A stretch of DNA of 64,000 bases from Acanthosepion pharaonis. Taxonomy: Eukaryota; Mollusca; Cephalopoda; Sepiida; Sepiidae. The stretch is from contig CAHIKZ030000391.1 in the NCBI GenBank assembly GCA_903632075.3, positions 2,385,001-2,449,000 on the forward strand, read 5' to 3'. Below the pieces are notes generated by a model. The model saw only the letters and a list, made by a program, of their open reading frames with translations. It was not told the DNA's origin and ran no database searches. Below, piece by piece: positions 1 through 11,480 of this stretch. The position numbers and the translations under genes are program-made. Position 1 is the first letter of the stretch. Each line of letters opens with the position of its first letter.

Positions 1-342
1 GTCAAATTTTATTAACATCTCGGAAAATGTAGTTTGTGAAACTGGGCCTGCAGAAGATTTTTTAAATAATGAACTGCAAGAGATTCGAATATATTTTAAA
101 TTCAATACAAAAAAAATAACAACTTCATTTGTATTAAATCTTGATATAGTAAAACTTTGACGTTAGTTCCTAACCAAAAAACTGGCGCAAATTACGCATT
201 TGTAATCATTATTTCAGACAATATTTAAAACTGTATGCTCAAATATTACTGAAACGTAGGAACCTTATTCTAGTTATCAGCACTTAGCATATCAAACTTT
301 GACATGACTGCAATCTTCTTAGTCTCGAAAACGTTACCTTGC

Positions 343-343
<1 letters not shown>
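1..343. other. Unassigned AT-rich sequence
   Basis: No open frame, repeat or RNA-like structure that I can recognise. Confidence 0.5.
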
Positions 344-426
<83 letters not shown>

Positions 427-428
427 TT
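344..428. repeat. (TA)n-(TG)n compound microsatellite
   Basis: About 60 bp of TA passes directly into about 22 bp of TG, followed by degenerate TG/CG. Frames across it read as YIYIYI and VCVCVC, which is translation of a simple repeat and not a gene. Confidence 0.95.
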
Positions 429-2035
429 ATGCATGTCTATGTATGTGTGTGTGCGTGCTTGCGTGTGTAGCGAATATGTGAGAAAAGTGATCCGCTGATC
501 TATATCTAGGTAACGAGTTAAGAAAGAATCCTGAAAAGTTCACTTCCGTCGAAAATTACTGTTTCTATTTTTGCTTCTACATTTCTGCCTATGACATCGG
601 AGCGGAAAAATGTCAAACAGTACGCGGAGGCAAAAAAAAAAATGTAAGGAAAAGTGAAAGATAAATTGAAAGTTATTCAACGTAAAAAAAAAAAATATCT
701 GAAAAAAAAAAAAAAACAAAATGAAAAAGAATTCAAACTATGCTGTAATCTGTTGACAGTTTTCTTTTTTTTTTTTCAACATGTCTATATTTTTTCTTCT
801 TATGTTTTTGCCATATCTAAAAGTGGATTATATAATCAGCATTTCCAAAATCGACACAGAATGATTAGTAAAGGCTTATTTGTCTTTGTCGTGTTGATCA
901 CGAAAGAGCCGAAAAGAAAACAACACAGGTTGCGAGTTGCGGCAGTTGTTACTATTTTTATTGAGTTCGATCCTCGCCGCTGCCACACACTTGTTTTCTT
1001 GTGTCCGGTAATTTTGTTTTTTAAACATCAGACATCTTCAAGGCGGTATCTTATCATGTTTCTCCCCAGCTTACTTTCCAATTTTAATATGAGTGAAGTA
1101 CCATGGCATTTTGGAATAGTCAAATCTTTTCCTGTTGTGTTCTCTCTGGTCTTATGAACAGAAGTAGATCTTTAGCTCTTGTTTCCTTTTGTTTAGTATT
1201 TGGTTTCCGTTTCTTTCTAAAGTCTACTTCAACTCGATATTTCTAATGCTACCTAGAGTAGCTCTTGAGCATTGTAATGACTGAACACTGGAAAAAAAAT
1301 AATAAAAAAGCGATTCAATTCAGAGTTTTATCACGTAGGATGGTTGTCATTCAAAACCTAGAGAGCTCTGTCTGATCGGCGATTAACCCATAGCAAATTT
1401 TGTCGGAAAAGATGGATTCATGCATTTTTAAGGGCATTGTATATGTGATATTTGCATGGGTGTGTATACAGTATATGACAGAGCAAGATCTTTAATATTA
1501 CCTTCAAATATTACCCCATATTAACTTTAAGAAAATGAGATTACCTATCTAGAAACAGTCACGAGTTAAATTCATAAACAAAATTTAAACGGAATGAGAT
1601 GTCAACTTAATAATCAATAATAATTTTTTTAAAGAGATTAAAAAAAATGATTACTAGAAGTAAACTTATATTTTAAAATAAAATTTTATTCTTTTAATAT
1701 ACTTTCTATGAATATTTTTCTAATCGACTATTTCATAGAAAATACCCAAAATTTAAAAAAAATTAAATCACTATCAAACATCTAAATTTGTAGACAGTTT
1801 AGAGACATTCAGATTTATATGAAACATTATAATCTTTATGAAGCCCCAAAATAACACTTTCAAAGTAAAACAAAATAACAACCTCTGTTTCTAGCCTTTT
1901 TTTTACAAAGAAAATTAGTGATACCTTCTCTCACAACTTCCTTCTCTCTTTTACTCTCTACGATTTTTTGCTTCTCTACCTCTTCGATATCAATATATAA
2001 CTTCCGTTAAGTTAACCGTTTAAATGTGTCAATAT
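429..2035. other. Unassigned AT-rich stretch with homopolymer runs
   Basis: A- and T-runs lie near 630-775. A 167-codon open frame spans 654-1157, but it starts in poly-lysine codons from A-runs and shows no domain, so I do not call it a gene. The rest holds nothing I recognise. Confidence 0.4.
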
Positions 2036-2323
2036 CTGTTAACTCACTCATGTCTTCTCTCCCCCCCCTCACTTCCTCACTTCGTTAATTTACATATGTT
2101 TAATACGGCCCGTCAAAAATGTGTAAATTTTCCTTTTCATTTTTGTTTGAGAGTAAAGTCTGATGACCCGCAGTCCATTAAAAGGGCTGTGGTGAAATAA
2201 TTTATTACATGGAACCTTAAAGTGGTCTGTTTTTATTTAAATTATTTGCTCTGGATTTACATTCAGCTCTCTGGAATTTATCCTCCTTAGGTTTAACTAT
2301 ACAGATTACATAGTTTTTTTATA

Positions 2324-2325
<2 letters not shown>
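2036..2325 (+). mobile_element. Short dispersed element with hammerhead-like core, copy 1 (family H-A)
   Basis: About 290 bp that closely matches 40262-40545 in the same orientation, and in part 55810-55900 in reverse. Inside lies CTGATGA (2160-2166), a hairpin whose arms 2168-2176 and 2184-2192 form nine pairs counting G-U, then GAA (2194-2196) and a short AU-rich hairpin. That is the order of a hammerhead core. The first stem II pair is mismatched and stem I is weak, so this copy may be inactive. It runs straight into a (TA)n tract, as the second copy does. Frames are closed. Confidence 0.55.
2154..2210 (+). ncRNA. Hammerhead-like motif, family H-A copy 1
   Basis: Core CUGAUGA and GAA are present around a nine-pair stem II hairpin. 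Stem III would be AUA/UAU. Only two pairs next to the core support stem I. Probably decayed. Confidence 0.35.

Positions 2326-2380
<55 letters not shown>
2326..2380. repeat. (TA)n microsatellite
   Basis: TA dinucleotide tract with one TG interruption near its end. It separates the H-A element from a repeat X fragment. Confidence 0.95.
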
Positions 2381-2670
2381 AAGAGTGTTAATGCTACATT
2401 CACTCGTAAATGATAAGAATTGTTATTATAAGTCAAAATATATTTCAGCTTTAAATAACTCAAAAAGTCTTGATGAGCCGTAAAAAGCAAATACATCAAG
2501 AAATTGTAATAAGTACACAGGATTCATGCCTTTTTGGGCGGAACATTTATGATATGGTGTACTATTTGAAGTCACACTTTTTGAAAATGTCTTTTTAACG
2601 TATTGCTTCAATGACTCTTGCAAGAATAGGATCTGATTGCGAGGTTTTGTTAGTGAGCTGCAAATATTAG
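2381..2670 (-). repeat. Repeat X, partial copy (minus)
   Basis: Matches part of 3832-4080 in the same orientation and 13920-14160 in reverse. At its right end (about 2620-2665) it matches the start of the RLE-type LINE 3' fragment at 14580-14630 in reverse. Repeat X and that LINE fragment are therefore joined in more than one place and may belong to one element. The 65-codon minus frame here is conserved in part between copies but resembles no protein I know. Confidence 0.6.
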
Positions 2671-3114
2671 GCCTTCTCTTATTATTAATATTATTCTCAT
2701 TATTATTCGTATTTTATACTAGAAGTACAGCCTGACGTTGCCCGGGGATAAGAAATAGCTCAAGTATCGACCACCATAAAGACTGAAAAATAAAATTGAC
2801 AAAGATTATTGTTTAAGGTTGACGGACACGCATGTCTTAATTAGTTTTTTTTGTCTTTTTTTTTTTTTTTTTTTTTACGAATTGGTCAAACCCAAACTCA
2901 AACAAAAATATTGTTTTCAATCGTTAGGAGTCTACCGATTGAATAGAATTTTATTATAAACAATTGTCTTGTAAATGGAATCTTTAAATCATTCTGAATG
3001 TAAAAATAAAGACAAAAGTGTGCAAGAAAATAAGAAACACTACCTGGCAAAAAAATACGTGAAGTTTTGTTGAAATCGGTTGAAAAATGTAGGAAATCTG
3101 ATCCAATATACAAA

Positions 3115-3118
<4 letters not shown>

Positions 3119-3190
<72 letters not shown>
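3119..3190. repeat. (CA)n microsatellite
   Basis: About 72 bp of near-pure CA inside the first tail copy of the surrounding element. Confidence 0.95.
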
Positions 3191-3194
<4 letters not shown>

Positions 3195-3408
3195 ACCTGG
3201 GTTTTATAATAAGTATAACTCGATATGAGTTGACTCTTTTTCATTCTAGCGACAGAATCGTGCTTTATTGTGTTTTCAAATTGATTTTGTGCAAAAACAA
3301 TTGGGTTTTTCCAGAACCACCGCAAGGTAATTTTACGCAGTCCTGTGAAGTTTTGTCGAAATCGGTTGAAAAATGTAGGAAATCCGATCCAATATATAAA
3401 CGTACAGC

Positions 3409-3410
<2 letters not shown>

Positions 3411-3453
<43 letters not shown>
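3411..3453. repeat. (CA)n microsatellite
   Basis: About 40 bp of CA inside the second tail copy of the surrounding element. Confidence 0.95.
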
Positions 3454-3455
<2 letters not shown>

Positions 3456-3529
3456 TGCGTTTTATAATAAGTAAGATTATTATTATTCGAATCTTTTTAT
3501 ATATTATGAGGATCTGTTGAGTGAAGATC

Positions 3530-4440
3530 AAGTGCAGGCAAGCTTTTCCAAAAATATTCAATTTCGGTAACACTGTTACTTATTGTCATTCTTTTATGAG
3601 CCTTGTATTTTCAGTAATTTAAGGAATCACCACTCTCCACAGCTTCCTTGCCTACTATTCTGACTTTCGTTGTCTTTTTGGTCCTTGATGCGCCATCCAT
3701 ATACTCAATCTCATCTTGCATGCTATTCGATATGATTGCCTTAATCTTTCGTAGGACTCACTAAATTTGTTTACTCACAAATAACCTTGTCATAAATATG
3801 AGTTAAATAATGAAACTTGTATCCTGAAAAATCATAAGATTCTAAAAAGTGTGTTAATATGACGTTCACTCGTAAATGAAAAGAATTGCCATTGTAAGCC
3901 AAAATATATATTCAGCTTTAGATAATTCAAAAAGAGTTGATAAGCCGTAAAAATCAAATATTCTAATATATCCCCCGGGTGCATGCCAATTTGAGCGGAA
4001 TATTTATTTATGATATGGTAACCTATTTGAAGACACATTTTTTGAAAATTGCTTCTTAACGTATTGCTTCAATATCTCTTGTAGGAAAGTCAATTCATTC
4101 TGTCGTGCTAGACAATGTTACTCGCCAGAATCTATTTTACATATTTATAAGTCTACCATTCGTGCTTGCTTTGGTTAATGCTGCTACATCTGGTCTGGTT
4201 CTTCTGCAACATTTTTTGTATTTTATATATCGTGTCGATCTGGTGAGTCAATATAACTTTCTGTTGTAATCTAGGAAGGGTTACTGAATAACCAAAACGA
4301 AGTTTGGAAAAGAGATGGTAATCTTTATAACATGAACAAAATACAATGCCCGCCAGCGGCGTGAAGTAGGTAAACCACTGGCAGTTGTAGATTATTTAGA
4401 CAGCATATTACCTCCCCCCCACACACAATAGGTTCCAACG
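3530..4440 (-). repeat. Repeat X, longest uninterrupted copy (minus)
   Basis: Reads as the reverse complement of 12484-14510 once the PLE insertion there is removed. Landmarks matched in both include the 'AATCATAAGATTCTAAAAAG' block, a CCCGGG near 3975, a jockey-like fragment at about 4080-4205 and 'CAGCGGCGTGAA' near 4356. This copy keeps the empty target site (about 4295-4325) that corresponds to the PLE insertion point near 13717. No protein is recognisable apart from the nested jockey-like piece. Confidence 0.7.
4080..4205 (+). pseudogene. Jockey-like RT C-terminal fragment nested in repeat X
   Basis: The plus frame reads CYSPESILHIYKSTIRACFG and then CCYIWSGSSA. This matches the stretch after the RT domain that also occurs at 32380-32500 and 59620-59720. 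The piece is short and cut at both ends. Confidence 0.55.
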
Positions 4441-5049
4441 TAGTTATGAAGATTGGGGCATACCCATTAGTCTACATATTTATGGTATATAACAGTTATC
4501 AATCATTCTTCGTATGTTTCTCGATGACGAGTTTAGAACGTAATGCTGGTTAGTTTTCAGGATCAGTTTTTTCATGTGCAATCCACATTAGACGTGATTT
4601 CAGTTTAAATCTCATTGTCAGCTACTTCTGCTTCATAGCTAGGTCTGACAATACTACAACCATGGAGTCGATCTAAACGATCTAATTGTTACGAAAGAAA
4701 AATATTTCAGACAGACGGAAAAGACATTAAGTCATTAGGATTAGTACACCTTTCTGTAGCAGTTTGAGTGGTAATCACTGAGCAGTAAATGTATCTAACA
4801 TCCACCCTGTACTGATCCATGATATTAGGTAGGGGTTGGCTTTAAATTAATGAAGCGCAGATAAGCCACAACCTATCACTGCTAAATATAATGAATCTAT
4901 ATCTATTTTCCTTCATAATTTTCAAATCCCTCTTCTCATTTTCCTTTTATATTACTTACCTCAATCAATAACCCTAACCCTCACTTATTCTTCAATTGGT
5001 GGAAGTTTATTAAACAAGAAAAAACTGGAGAGTAAGTTAAATATATACT
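4441..5049. other. Unassigned
   Basis: No gene or clear repeat. A short AACCCTAACCCT run near 4968 is too brief to be telomeric. Confidence 0.4.
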
Positions 5050-5510
5050 TATTGTTGCAGTAATGTGAAATTGATTTTTAATCATTTCGCCCCAAGCAAG
5101 TCAATAAAGCCACTAAGAGGCAAAGAATTACTGAGCGTTAGAGAATATGAGAAAATAAAACATTATTAAGCAGGGAAAACGAACAGAAATTAAGAAGTCA
5201 AAAGTGAACGATTGACATTGCATTTAAACATTGTAGGATCAAACTTGACTGGGAAGCAACAAGTCGGAGAGTTCCACAAACGAGAAGTGCGATTGAAGAA
5301 ACTGTTAGGATAGAACTTATGGTTGCGTCTAACCGTTTCAACTGTAAAAATACCGAGACTTTGTTGCAATCTACGACTGGGCTTAAATTCATAAATTGTA
5401 CATGCCATCGAGGAATTCGAAACAATTAAAATGAATGATTTGACAGCAGAATAATAACAGCTATTTTGATGTTGTTCAGAATTGTGGATGGTCATACCAA
5501 TATTTTTTCG
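5050..5510 (-). pseudogene. Jockey-like non-LTR retrotransposon, C-terminus and 3' tail
   Basis: On the minus strand a 101-codon frame (5190-5495) ends with NSFFNRTSRLWNSPTCCFPV and then FKCNVNRSLLTS. This end is typical of a jockey-like LINE family also seen at 32750-32880 and 38740-38830. The bases beyond the stop (5050-5190) match the 3' tail region of those copies. The RT domain itself is missing, consistent with a 5'-truncated insertion. The family's product would be a replicase with an AP-type endonuclease and reverse transcriptase, but only the post-RT end is left. Confidence 0.7.
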
Positions 5511-5970
5511 TGTAGGAGAACCCTTAACAAAATACCTACAGAATTATACGACAAAATTAATGATAGCTGATACACTGAGATTTTAAGGAAACGAAAATGC
5601 ATCAATTGCCAATGAAATTGTTACTTCTCAACAGTTATATATATCAGTGTTTAATAGGCAGAGACAGATTTAAAAATCTGCCATATAGTTATTTTAAGAA
5701 ATTGTAGTTGATTTTGAGATTTTTCTAACGGACAGCAGGCAGAATCAAACAGTTGAGTTAAAATTCCATGATCGTCTGCTGCTTTGATTTTTGAAATATA
5801 TATAACCGAGCCCACCTGTAGGAAGATGCACTTCTTTTATCAAAAGCCTGTTATCTTTTCACGTGCAATTAAGTTATCAGAATGAAGTTCACCGTAGCTT
5901 GTTGGGATTCATGTAGATATAAACCGTCTTCAGCATTTGTGAACGTTCCTCTTTCACACAACAATCATCT
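5511..5970. other. Unassigned
   Basis: No recognisable feature. Confidence 0.4.
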
Positions 5971-8110
5971 ATTATTGCTATTATTATTATTATTATTATT
6001 TCTTTTGATTACTGGTGTGTACTCATTTCTTTCCGGGTCCCGACCAGAGACATAAGGTTAGAAATGGCATCATGACATTTTCCACTGAGTAATTTCGAGG
6101 AATGAGATCAGACACATATTACATAGATAAAGCCCTTAAGAAGGTGTCGGCTGTACTTGTGAAAATCAGTTTGTTTTGAATTTCTTTAAGGCATCAGCTA
6201 CCGGGAATCCCTTCAATGAGCCTACTGGAATCTTTTCCAATCATTCCGAGGGCTCCAACTACTCACTGGAATTTTTAATGCCTTCATGGGCCTTACTTTT
6301 TGAGATTTCGATTTCCAGGTTCCTTTTATTTTGATAGTTATTTTGAAGATCTTCAAAGATATATTACAATCTTCAGAGACTGCCATGTCAATAAGACACA
6401 TTTTGTCTTTTCGGTATCTAATGATGATGTCCGGGCGATTAACTTTGAATGTTCTGTCTGTGCGTATTGTGAAGTCCCATAAAATTGATACAGGTCCTAT
6501 CTCCTTAATCTATTCTGGATGGTGTTCATACCAAGTTCTTGCAGTTTTCTTTTCATAAAAGTTTCAAATTTTCTAGTTCAGTTATTGGACCACACTGTCA
6601 TGCTGGGTTTTATATTCAGTGGGTGCCAATACCGTGAAACCTGATACAAGATGATCAATTGTTTGTGTATATTTATCACAGAATCTGCATCTTGGGCTAA
6701 CACAATTTTTTAGTAAGTGTTCTTCGTAATTTCTAGGTAGCAAGCATTGGTCATGTGCAAAAAGAATAAAACCTTCTTTTTCGGCTTTTAACCCTGCACG
6801 ACGTAGCCACTGATTGGTACCGGGTTTGTCTGTATCATCTTGTTTAGTACGGGCAGAATATTGACTGAGAAGCGGTTTATCTTGCCATCGTTTCTGTATC
6901 TGGTCGATTGCATTTGCTTTTTCTTCCTTTTTTTTAAGTATTTTGCATCTTCAGTCAGTGCATTGTGTTTTACTTGTATTCTTTCACCCATTTTAAACCC
7001 CATTTTGAACTTGTTGGTTTATTGTATTAATAAATGTGACGCTTACTATTTTCATGTTCTTTGGCAAACACATATCATCATCCAGTCTACTGTAATTTCC
7101 ATGTATATCTGAAGGCCAATTGTTCTAGTTTTACAAGACAGTTCTTCTCAAACTAAACTCTTTCCTCCTTCAGCTGTGGTCGCATACCGCCGAGCAACAT
7201 CAGATTTTGTATGAGACATGCGGTGTCATATTATAAGCTTTCTCATTTTGGCGTCCTTTCGCTTAATGTCAGCCAATGGTCTAGTTAAAGATGTTGAAAC
7301 TATTTCAAGACAAGGACAGCCATTATGTTTATGGGTGATATAACTGTTTTTTGAATTCAGCTCGCTATTCAGTACGAGACGCACACACCTGTAATATTCC
7401 TTTCTTACCTTCTCCTTCATTTGGGTATGTTGTATTCCATTTCCCTCGATAATTCATAGGTACTTACAGGCTTCTACTTGCTCCAGTTTCCTAATCTTTA
7501 TGACAAAATCTAACTCTATTGAGTATGTTTCAGTAATTCTCCTTTTCTTGTGTTACTTTGCACATTTATCTTATCCGAAATCCATAGCTATGTCATTAGT
7601 GAAACATTTGACAGTATTGAAGATACCCTTCAACTCATTATCGTCTTTGGTAAAAAGGTTGGGATCATCCATATAGATTAGGTGATTGAATACTTTCTTG
7701 TTTAGTTTGAATTGTTTAGTTCATGTGTTAGTAGGATTAAGGACAGGCAAAATAGAAGGGGTGACAGGGAGTCTCCTTGAAAGTTTTCTCATCGGATATT
7801 CAGACGGTTGGAGATGGCAGTGCCTCTGGTGTGATTTAGGTATAATGTGGTTTTCCATAGTCTCATGTTTGTTTTAGGAAATGTACTATCACGCGGGAGA
7901 TTTTATACATTTCCAAAGTCTTAAGAATCCAAGAGAGTGGCACCCTATCCAAGGTTTTACGGTAATCTATTCATGCTGCGCCAAGATTTCTACATCATCT
8001 CCTGCAATTTTCTAGGATTATTTTCTTTATCAGTAACTGATCTTTGTAAATATATGAACCTTTTCTGCTTCCCATCAGTTTCAGTGGAAAAATGTTGTTG
8101 GCTTCGAAAA
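5971..8110 (-). pseudogene. RLE-type non-LTR retrotransposon, copy A (RT to 3' end)
   Basis: Read on the minus strand from about 8100 to 5971. First come RT pieces resembling 'DYRKTLDRVP' and 'DSLSPLLFCLSLI'. The catalytic YMDD is encoded at 7664-7675. Next is MKEKVRKEYYRCVRLVLNSE (7420 downward), then a 71-codon frame ending at 6788. A zinc-knuckle-like block CRFCDKYTQTIDHLVSGF (about 6690-6634) follows, where the last cysteine of CCHC has become F. Remains of the restriction-like endonuclease region come next, and a 3' tail ends in (ATT)n on the plus strand at 5971. Many stops and frameshifts show it is dead. The architecture (RT, CCHC, PD-(D/E)xK-like region) fits R2/R4-type LINEs; the exact clade is not certain. 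Confidence 0.7.
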
Positions 8111-8164
8111 AAAGAGGGCTCGATCGACAACTGGAATCATTGATGTCCTCATGTGCCACATTTT

Positions 8165-8700
8165 TCAGATTTCCAGTTCAAAGTTTTATTTTGAACATTA
8201 TCATTATTATTCTTATTATAATTTGTGTATTTTATTTCCTGATTTGTATCCTGTAGGGTCGGGTCCAAAGTACGGCCCTTAGGCCCCATATGATAATTTT
8301 CGTTTAGCTGATAGCACTTCTTCTTAGTATAAGGAATGTTCCTAGTAGAGTTTTGTTCTGGGCAACTTGTATGATGATGTTCTTTCGGACAGTCTTAGTA
8401 AAACTTCCATTCCTTTTCACAAGAGGCTCCGATAACTATTGGTACATTCTCAGTCTTCATTCCATACATCCTGTTATTTTCAATCTCAAGGTCCTTGTAT
8501 TTGGACAAATTTTCGATAATTTTCATGGAGATATTTCTCTGCTATGTCAATAAGCATCGTTACCTGAATTTCTTGTTTTTTATGATAACATCAGGTCTGT
8601 TGAATTTTATTTGCATGTCTGTTTGAATTAGTATGTCCCAGAGGATAGTTACGTAAGATTTGAACTTGAAAGATTTTATTTTGATATTTTTTTAAAGATT
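8165..8700 (-). pseudogene. RLE-type LINE, copy B (endonuclease region and 3' end)
   Basis: On the minus strand: VTILWDILIQTDMQ, then RPDVIIKN, then NLSKYKDLEIENNRMYGMKT and VPIVIGA. This is the post-RT endonuclease-like region with its 'RPD...K' signature. The 3' tail (about 8225-8330) matches, in reverse, the tail of the plus-strand copy at 15190-15310, and ends in an AT-trinucleotide run. It lacks the RT and is broken by frameshifts. Confidence 0.65.
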
Positions 8701-9195
8701 ATTATTGTTGTGGTTTTGTTAGGGCCAGGAATAAAGACACAAGAGAGGAAGTGAGTTAAACAAATCTATTAACAGTAACAGTAAAAACATATTTAAACGA
8801 GAGTGTTACAGCAAGAATGTTCGATCCGACTATCACAGTTGATTGCTGGAAACTACACTCTTTGAAAGGCAGTACCTGTTCCTATTATCGCCCGGCCGAT
8901 TTTTCGGCTGGGGTTTTTGACAAATATTGGATCGTTTCTTGGCCTATGGCTGAGATTCGATCAAGGCTTGGACTAGCTTTGGACTGGCTTCGGCCTGAAC
9001 CGGTTAGGACAAGTCATGACCAGCTTTGACTAGGCTCTGACCAGCTTGGACAAGCTATGACCAATTTTGACCAGTGGCCTTTGAGTGGAAACGCTCGGGT
9101 CTCCCACGTTAATCGACCTTGTGTCACATCTTGATTTTGTGGGAATCAAGTAAATACCATTATAGCTGCGAGAGTCCATGTGTGCGTAAGTAAAT
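8701..9195. other. Unassigned, with short GACCAG-type reiterations
   Basis: Between about 8955 and 9075 phrases such as GACCAGCTTTGAC, GACTAGC and GACAAGC recur with variations. This looks like a small degenerate tandem array. The 70-codon plus frame across it is not a known protein. Confidence 0.35.
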
Positions 9196-9198
9196 TAG

Positions 9199-9238
<40 letters not shown>

Positions 9239-9780
9239 TTTCATTCTTTCATTTCTTTTCTGCACTCCTTTACTTCCGGGTCACAGTTAGAATTCTAAGG
9301 TCAGAAATGAAACCAGGACATTTTCAACTGAACATTTTTTTTTAATTGCAACAAAAGATCACAGATATTTTACATAGATAAAGCCATTCGTACAGCATGT
9401 GATATTAATTTGTTGCATTTTTAAGTTATGGTCTATCAGGCATCCCCTCAAGGCGTCTATCAGAACGTTTTGGCCTCAAACACAGGGAACCAACCACAAA
9501 AAGTATTATTGATATATACTACATTTCTGAAACTTGAAGATCATTGTATTTTGATACATTATGAAGGCCGCAGGAACTGCAATGTCCATAAGAAAGCACA
9601 TTCTGTTTTTGCTGGGCAATTAGCATTGATTGTTCTGTCTGTGTCTATTGCAAAGTCCCATAAAAACCAGCACGGCTAGAAGAAAAGCTTCGGTTTCAGT
9701 TTTCAGTCTTGCTTTTAATCCACCAATTGCTATGGTGTTTCTTTACATCACCTATTTGATTTTTTGGCACAGGCAGAGTT
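9196..9780 (-). pseudogene. RLE-type LINE, copy C (3' end)
   Basis: The minus strand resembles the terminal part of copy A, including the region that reads 'GCACATTCTGTTTTTGC' on the plus strand. It ends in (ATT)n at 9199-9235. Only the degraded endonuclease region and the 3' tail remain. Confidence 0.55.
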
Positions 9781-9804
9781 TTGTCAGTTATGGGGATTAT
9801 CATG

Positions 9805-9810
9805 TCATCA

Positions 9811-9863
<53 letters not shown>

Positions 9864-9864
9864 T
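9805..9864. repeat. (ATT)n microsatellite
   Basis: About 20 uninterrupted ATT units. It may be the tail of another LINE copy, since the LINE family here ends in this repeat. Confidence 0.95.
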
Positions 9865-10420
9865 CTACCTGTATTTAAAAATGTGTGCTTAGAATTGTCG
9901 TCACCGGTGTGAATGATTTAACAGCATTTCCGCGTCCAAATTCTAGTCAAGGTCGTTACTTATCACGTTTTCACAAATACACTTAAGAAATGAACAAATC
10001 CATCTTTTCCCTCCACAGACATTGCTGAAATTGCAGAGTGGAGTGGACAACCCGTCAACGATAATTCGAACTCTGAACTACAAACCGCGGAGAAGGCATT
10101 AACACTATTATTTATCCAAAGCGGACATATAAATTTTCAGATAATAAAGAAAAGTAATATGTGAAGAGTCGAGATCGCTTTCAATTTAAGTGGCATGGCG
10201 TTAAAAATGAAGCATACTTAGGAAATAAAATATGTTTATTTCAGTAATTGCATTGTCACAGTCATCTCCTTATTACTGACACTACTTTATATAATCAAAC
10301 AGACAATGCAGGCTGTAAATATTAAACAAATCACAAACGACTGCCTCTGAGGTATCATTTGGCATATAAAGATAAAAAAAAATACATAAAGATTATGCTG
10401 ATTTAAAGGGTAGCTAAGAT
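9865..10420. other. Unassigned
   Basis: No recognisable feature. Confidence 0.4.
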
Positions 10421-10565
10421 GTGACACAAGGCCGAAAGTTTCAGGGTACTCAGTAAGAATCTAACTCACTATTCAATCGTAATTGTTATAGCGAGATAAG
10501 CTTGTTAACGATTACACCACATTGAAGTGGCCAATAACCTTGAGATTATGGAGCCATTTAAACTC
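10421..10565 (-). mobile_element. tRNA-derived SINE (minus)
   Basis: The minus strand carries GTGGTGTAATCGTTAACAAG and then a degenerate B-box near 10465, followed by GGCCTTGTGTCACATCTTAGC. The same body recurs at 47129-47313 and, in opposite orientation, at 60403-60500. The internal Pol III promoter is degenerate. Confidence 0.6.
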
Positions 10566-10649
10566 TATGATCGTAACAATGTCTGAATAATATGTGCAGC
10601 GCCAGTGCTAAGTACGTTTTTAAATACACTGCACTTCTCCTAGACTGGT

Positions 10650-11480
10650 TGCCAAAGAAGGCTAGAGATACCGGTCTGGAGTGCTATTTAATACATTCTT
10701 TTTTTTTCTATGTCATGTTCTTTCAGGAACTAGGCAATCATGGCTCTCCACCTCTCTCTATCCCTTGCAGCTCTCGACAAGTTCCTTCCCTCTGCCACCT
10801 CCAACAGACCACGTTCTGTTATCCACAGGCTTAAGCCCGTTAGGTATGCCATGCGTTGTTTTCTCTTGTCTCTCGTTCCCTCTATTCGATCCTTGAGTAT
10901 CAGATTCTCCAGACCCTCATTCCTCATTATGTGTCCCAGGAACTTCAGCTGCCTCTTCCTGATGTTAAATATAAGATTACTGCTCGTTTTTCATCTCCTC
11001 TAAGACCTCATCGTTGCTCACATACTCGGCCCATTGTATTCTTAGCATCCTCCTGTAGAACCACATCTCAGACGCCTCGAGTCTCTTCTTCATCTTTGAG
11101 GAAATCGTCCAACATTCGCTGCCGTAAAGAAGAACAGATGTCACGTAACAGCTCAGTATTCATTTCTTCGTAACCAAAGAAATCCTCACGTCTCGCTTAT
11201 ATTCTGCCCAGCTTTTGGAATGAGTCCTTGACCATCCCAATAGGGATCTACGGATCTCAATGTCGCATTTACTGTCCTCTGTCGAACGCTTCCCAGATAT
11301 TTAAACTTATTTCCCAAAATCGCAATCGGAATGCGAAGCTGGTTCGCCGATTTTTCTTTTCGAGACGCTAAACATAACACCACCTGCACATCCATCTTCA
11401 GATATATAAGAATTATGTTAGCGGAAAGAATTACTGTCTTCATCTCATCCGATATATAAGCGCAAATACTGATCAACTCT
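10650..11480 (-). pseudogene. RTE-like LINE, C-terminal part
   Basis: On the minus strand from 11476: a frame containing KFKYLGSVRQRTVNATLRS, then VLEEM-like and KRQLKFLGHIMRNEGLENL (downstream of 10950), then ERWRAMIA near 10735. The 'FKYLGS...RQLKFLGHIMR...' order is the conserved thumb and C-terminal end of RTE-like or similar LINE reverse transcriptases. Frameshifts separate the blocks and the catalytic YADD region is absent, so it is a 5'-truncated dead copy. Related fragments are at 15466-16060 and 54540-55120. Confidence 0.65.

Larger units (their letters stand above)
2712..3485 (+). mobile_element. CA-rich short retroelement with internal duplication
   Basis: It opens with TACTAGAAGTACAGCCTGAC followed by GTTGCCCGGGG. 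This 5' end type is found on many invertebrate RTE-related or SINE elements ('CTAG...CCCGGCGTTGCCCGG'). It closes with an 'AAATCGGTTGAAAAATGTAG' block, a (CA)n tract and TTTTATAATAAGTA. The closing block occurs twice (3060-3215 and 3350-3475), each with its own CA tract, so the tail was duplicated in tandem. A relative lies at 53828-54480. No coding capacity is visible. Confidence 0.55.

Noticed and set aside
654..1157. 167-codon frame near the left end
   Set aside because: Begins in A-runs (poly-Lys), no domain or codon signature, no splice or promoter context.
2898..3573. Several cysteine/valine- or histidine/threonine-rich frames
   Set aside because: They are (CA)n/(TG)n translated, with no conserved flank.
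4968..4982. Telomere-like AACCCTAACCCT
   Set aside because: Only about two units; too short for an interstitial telomere tract.
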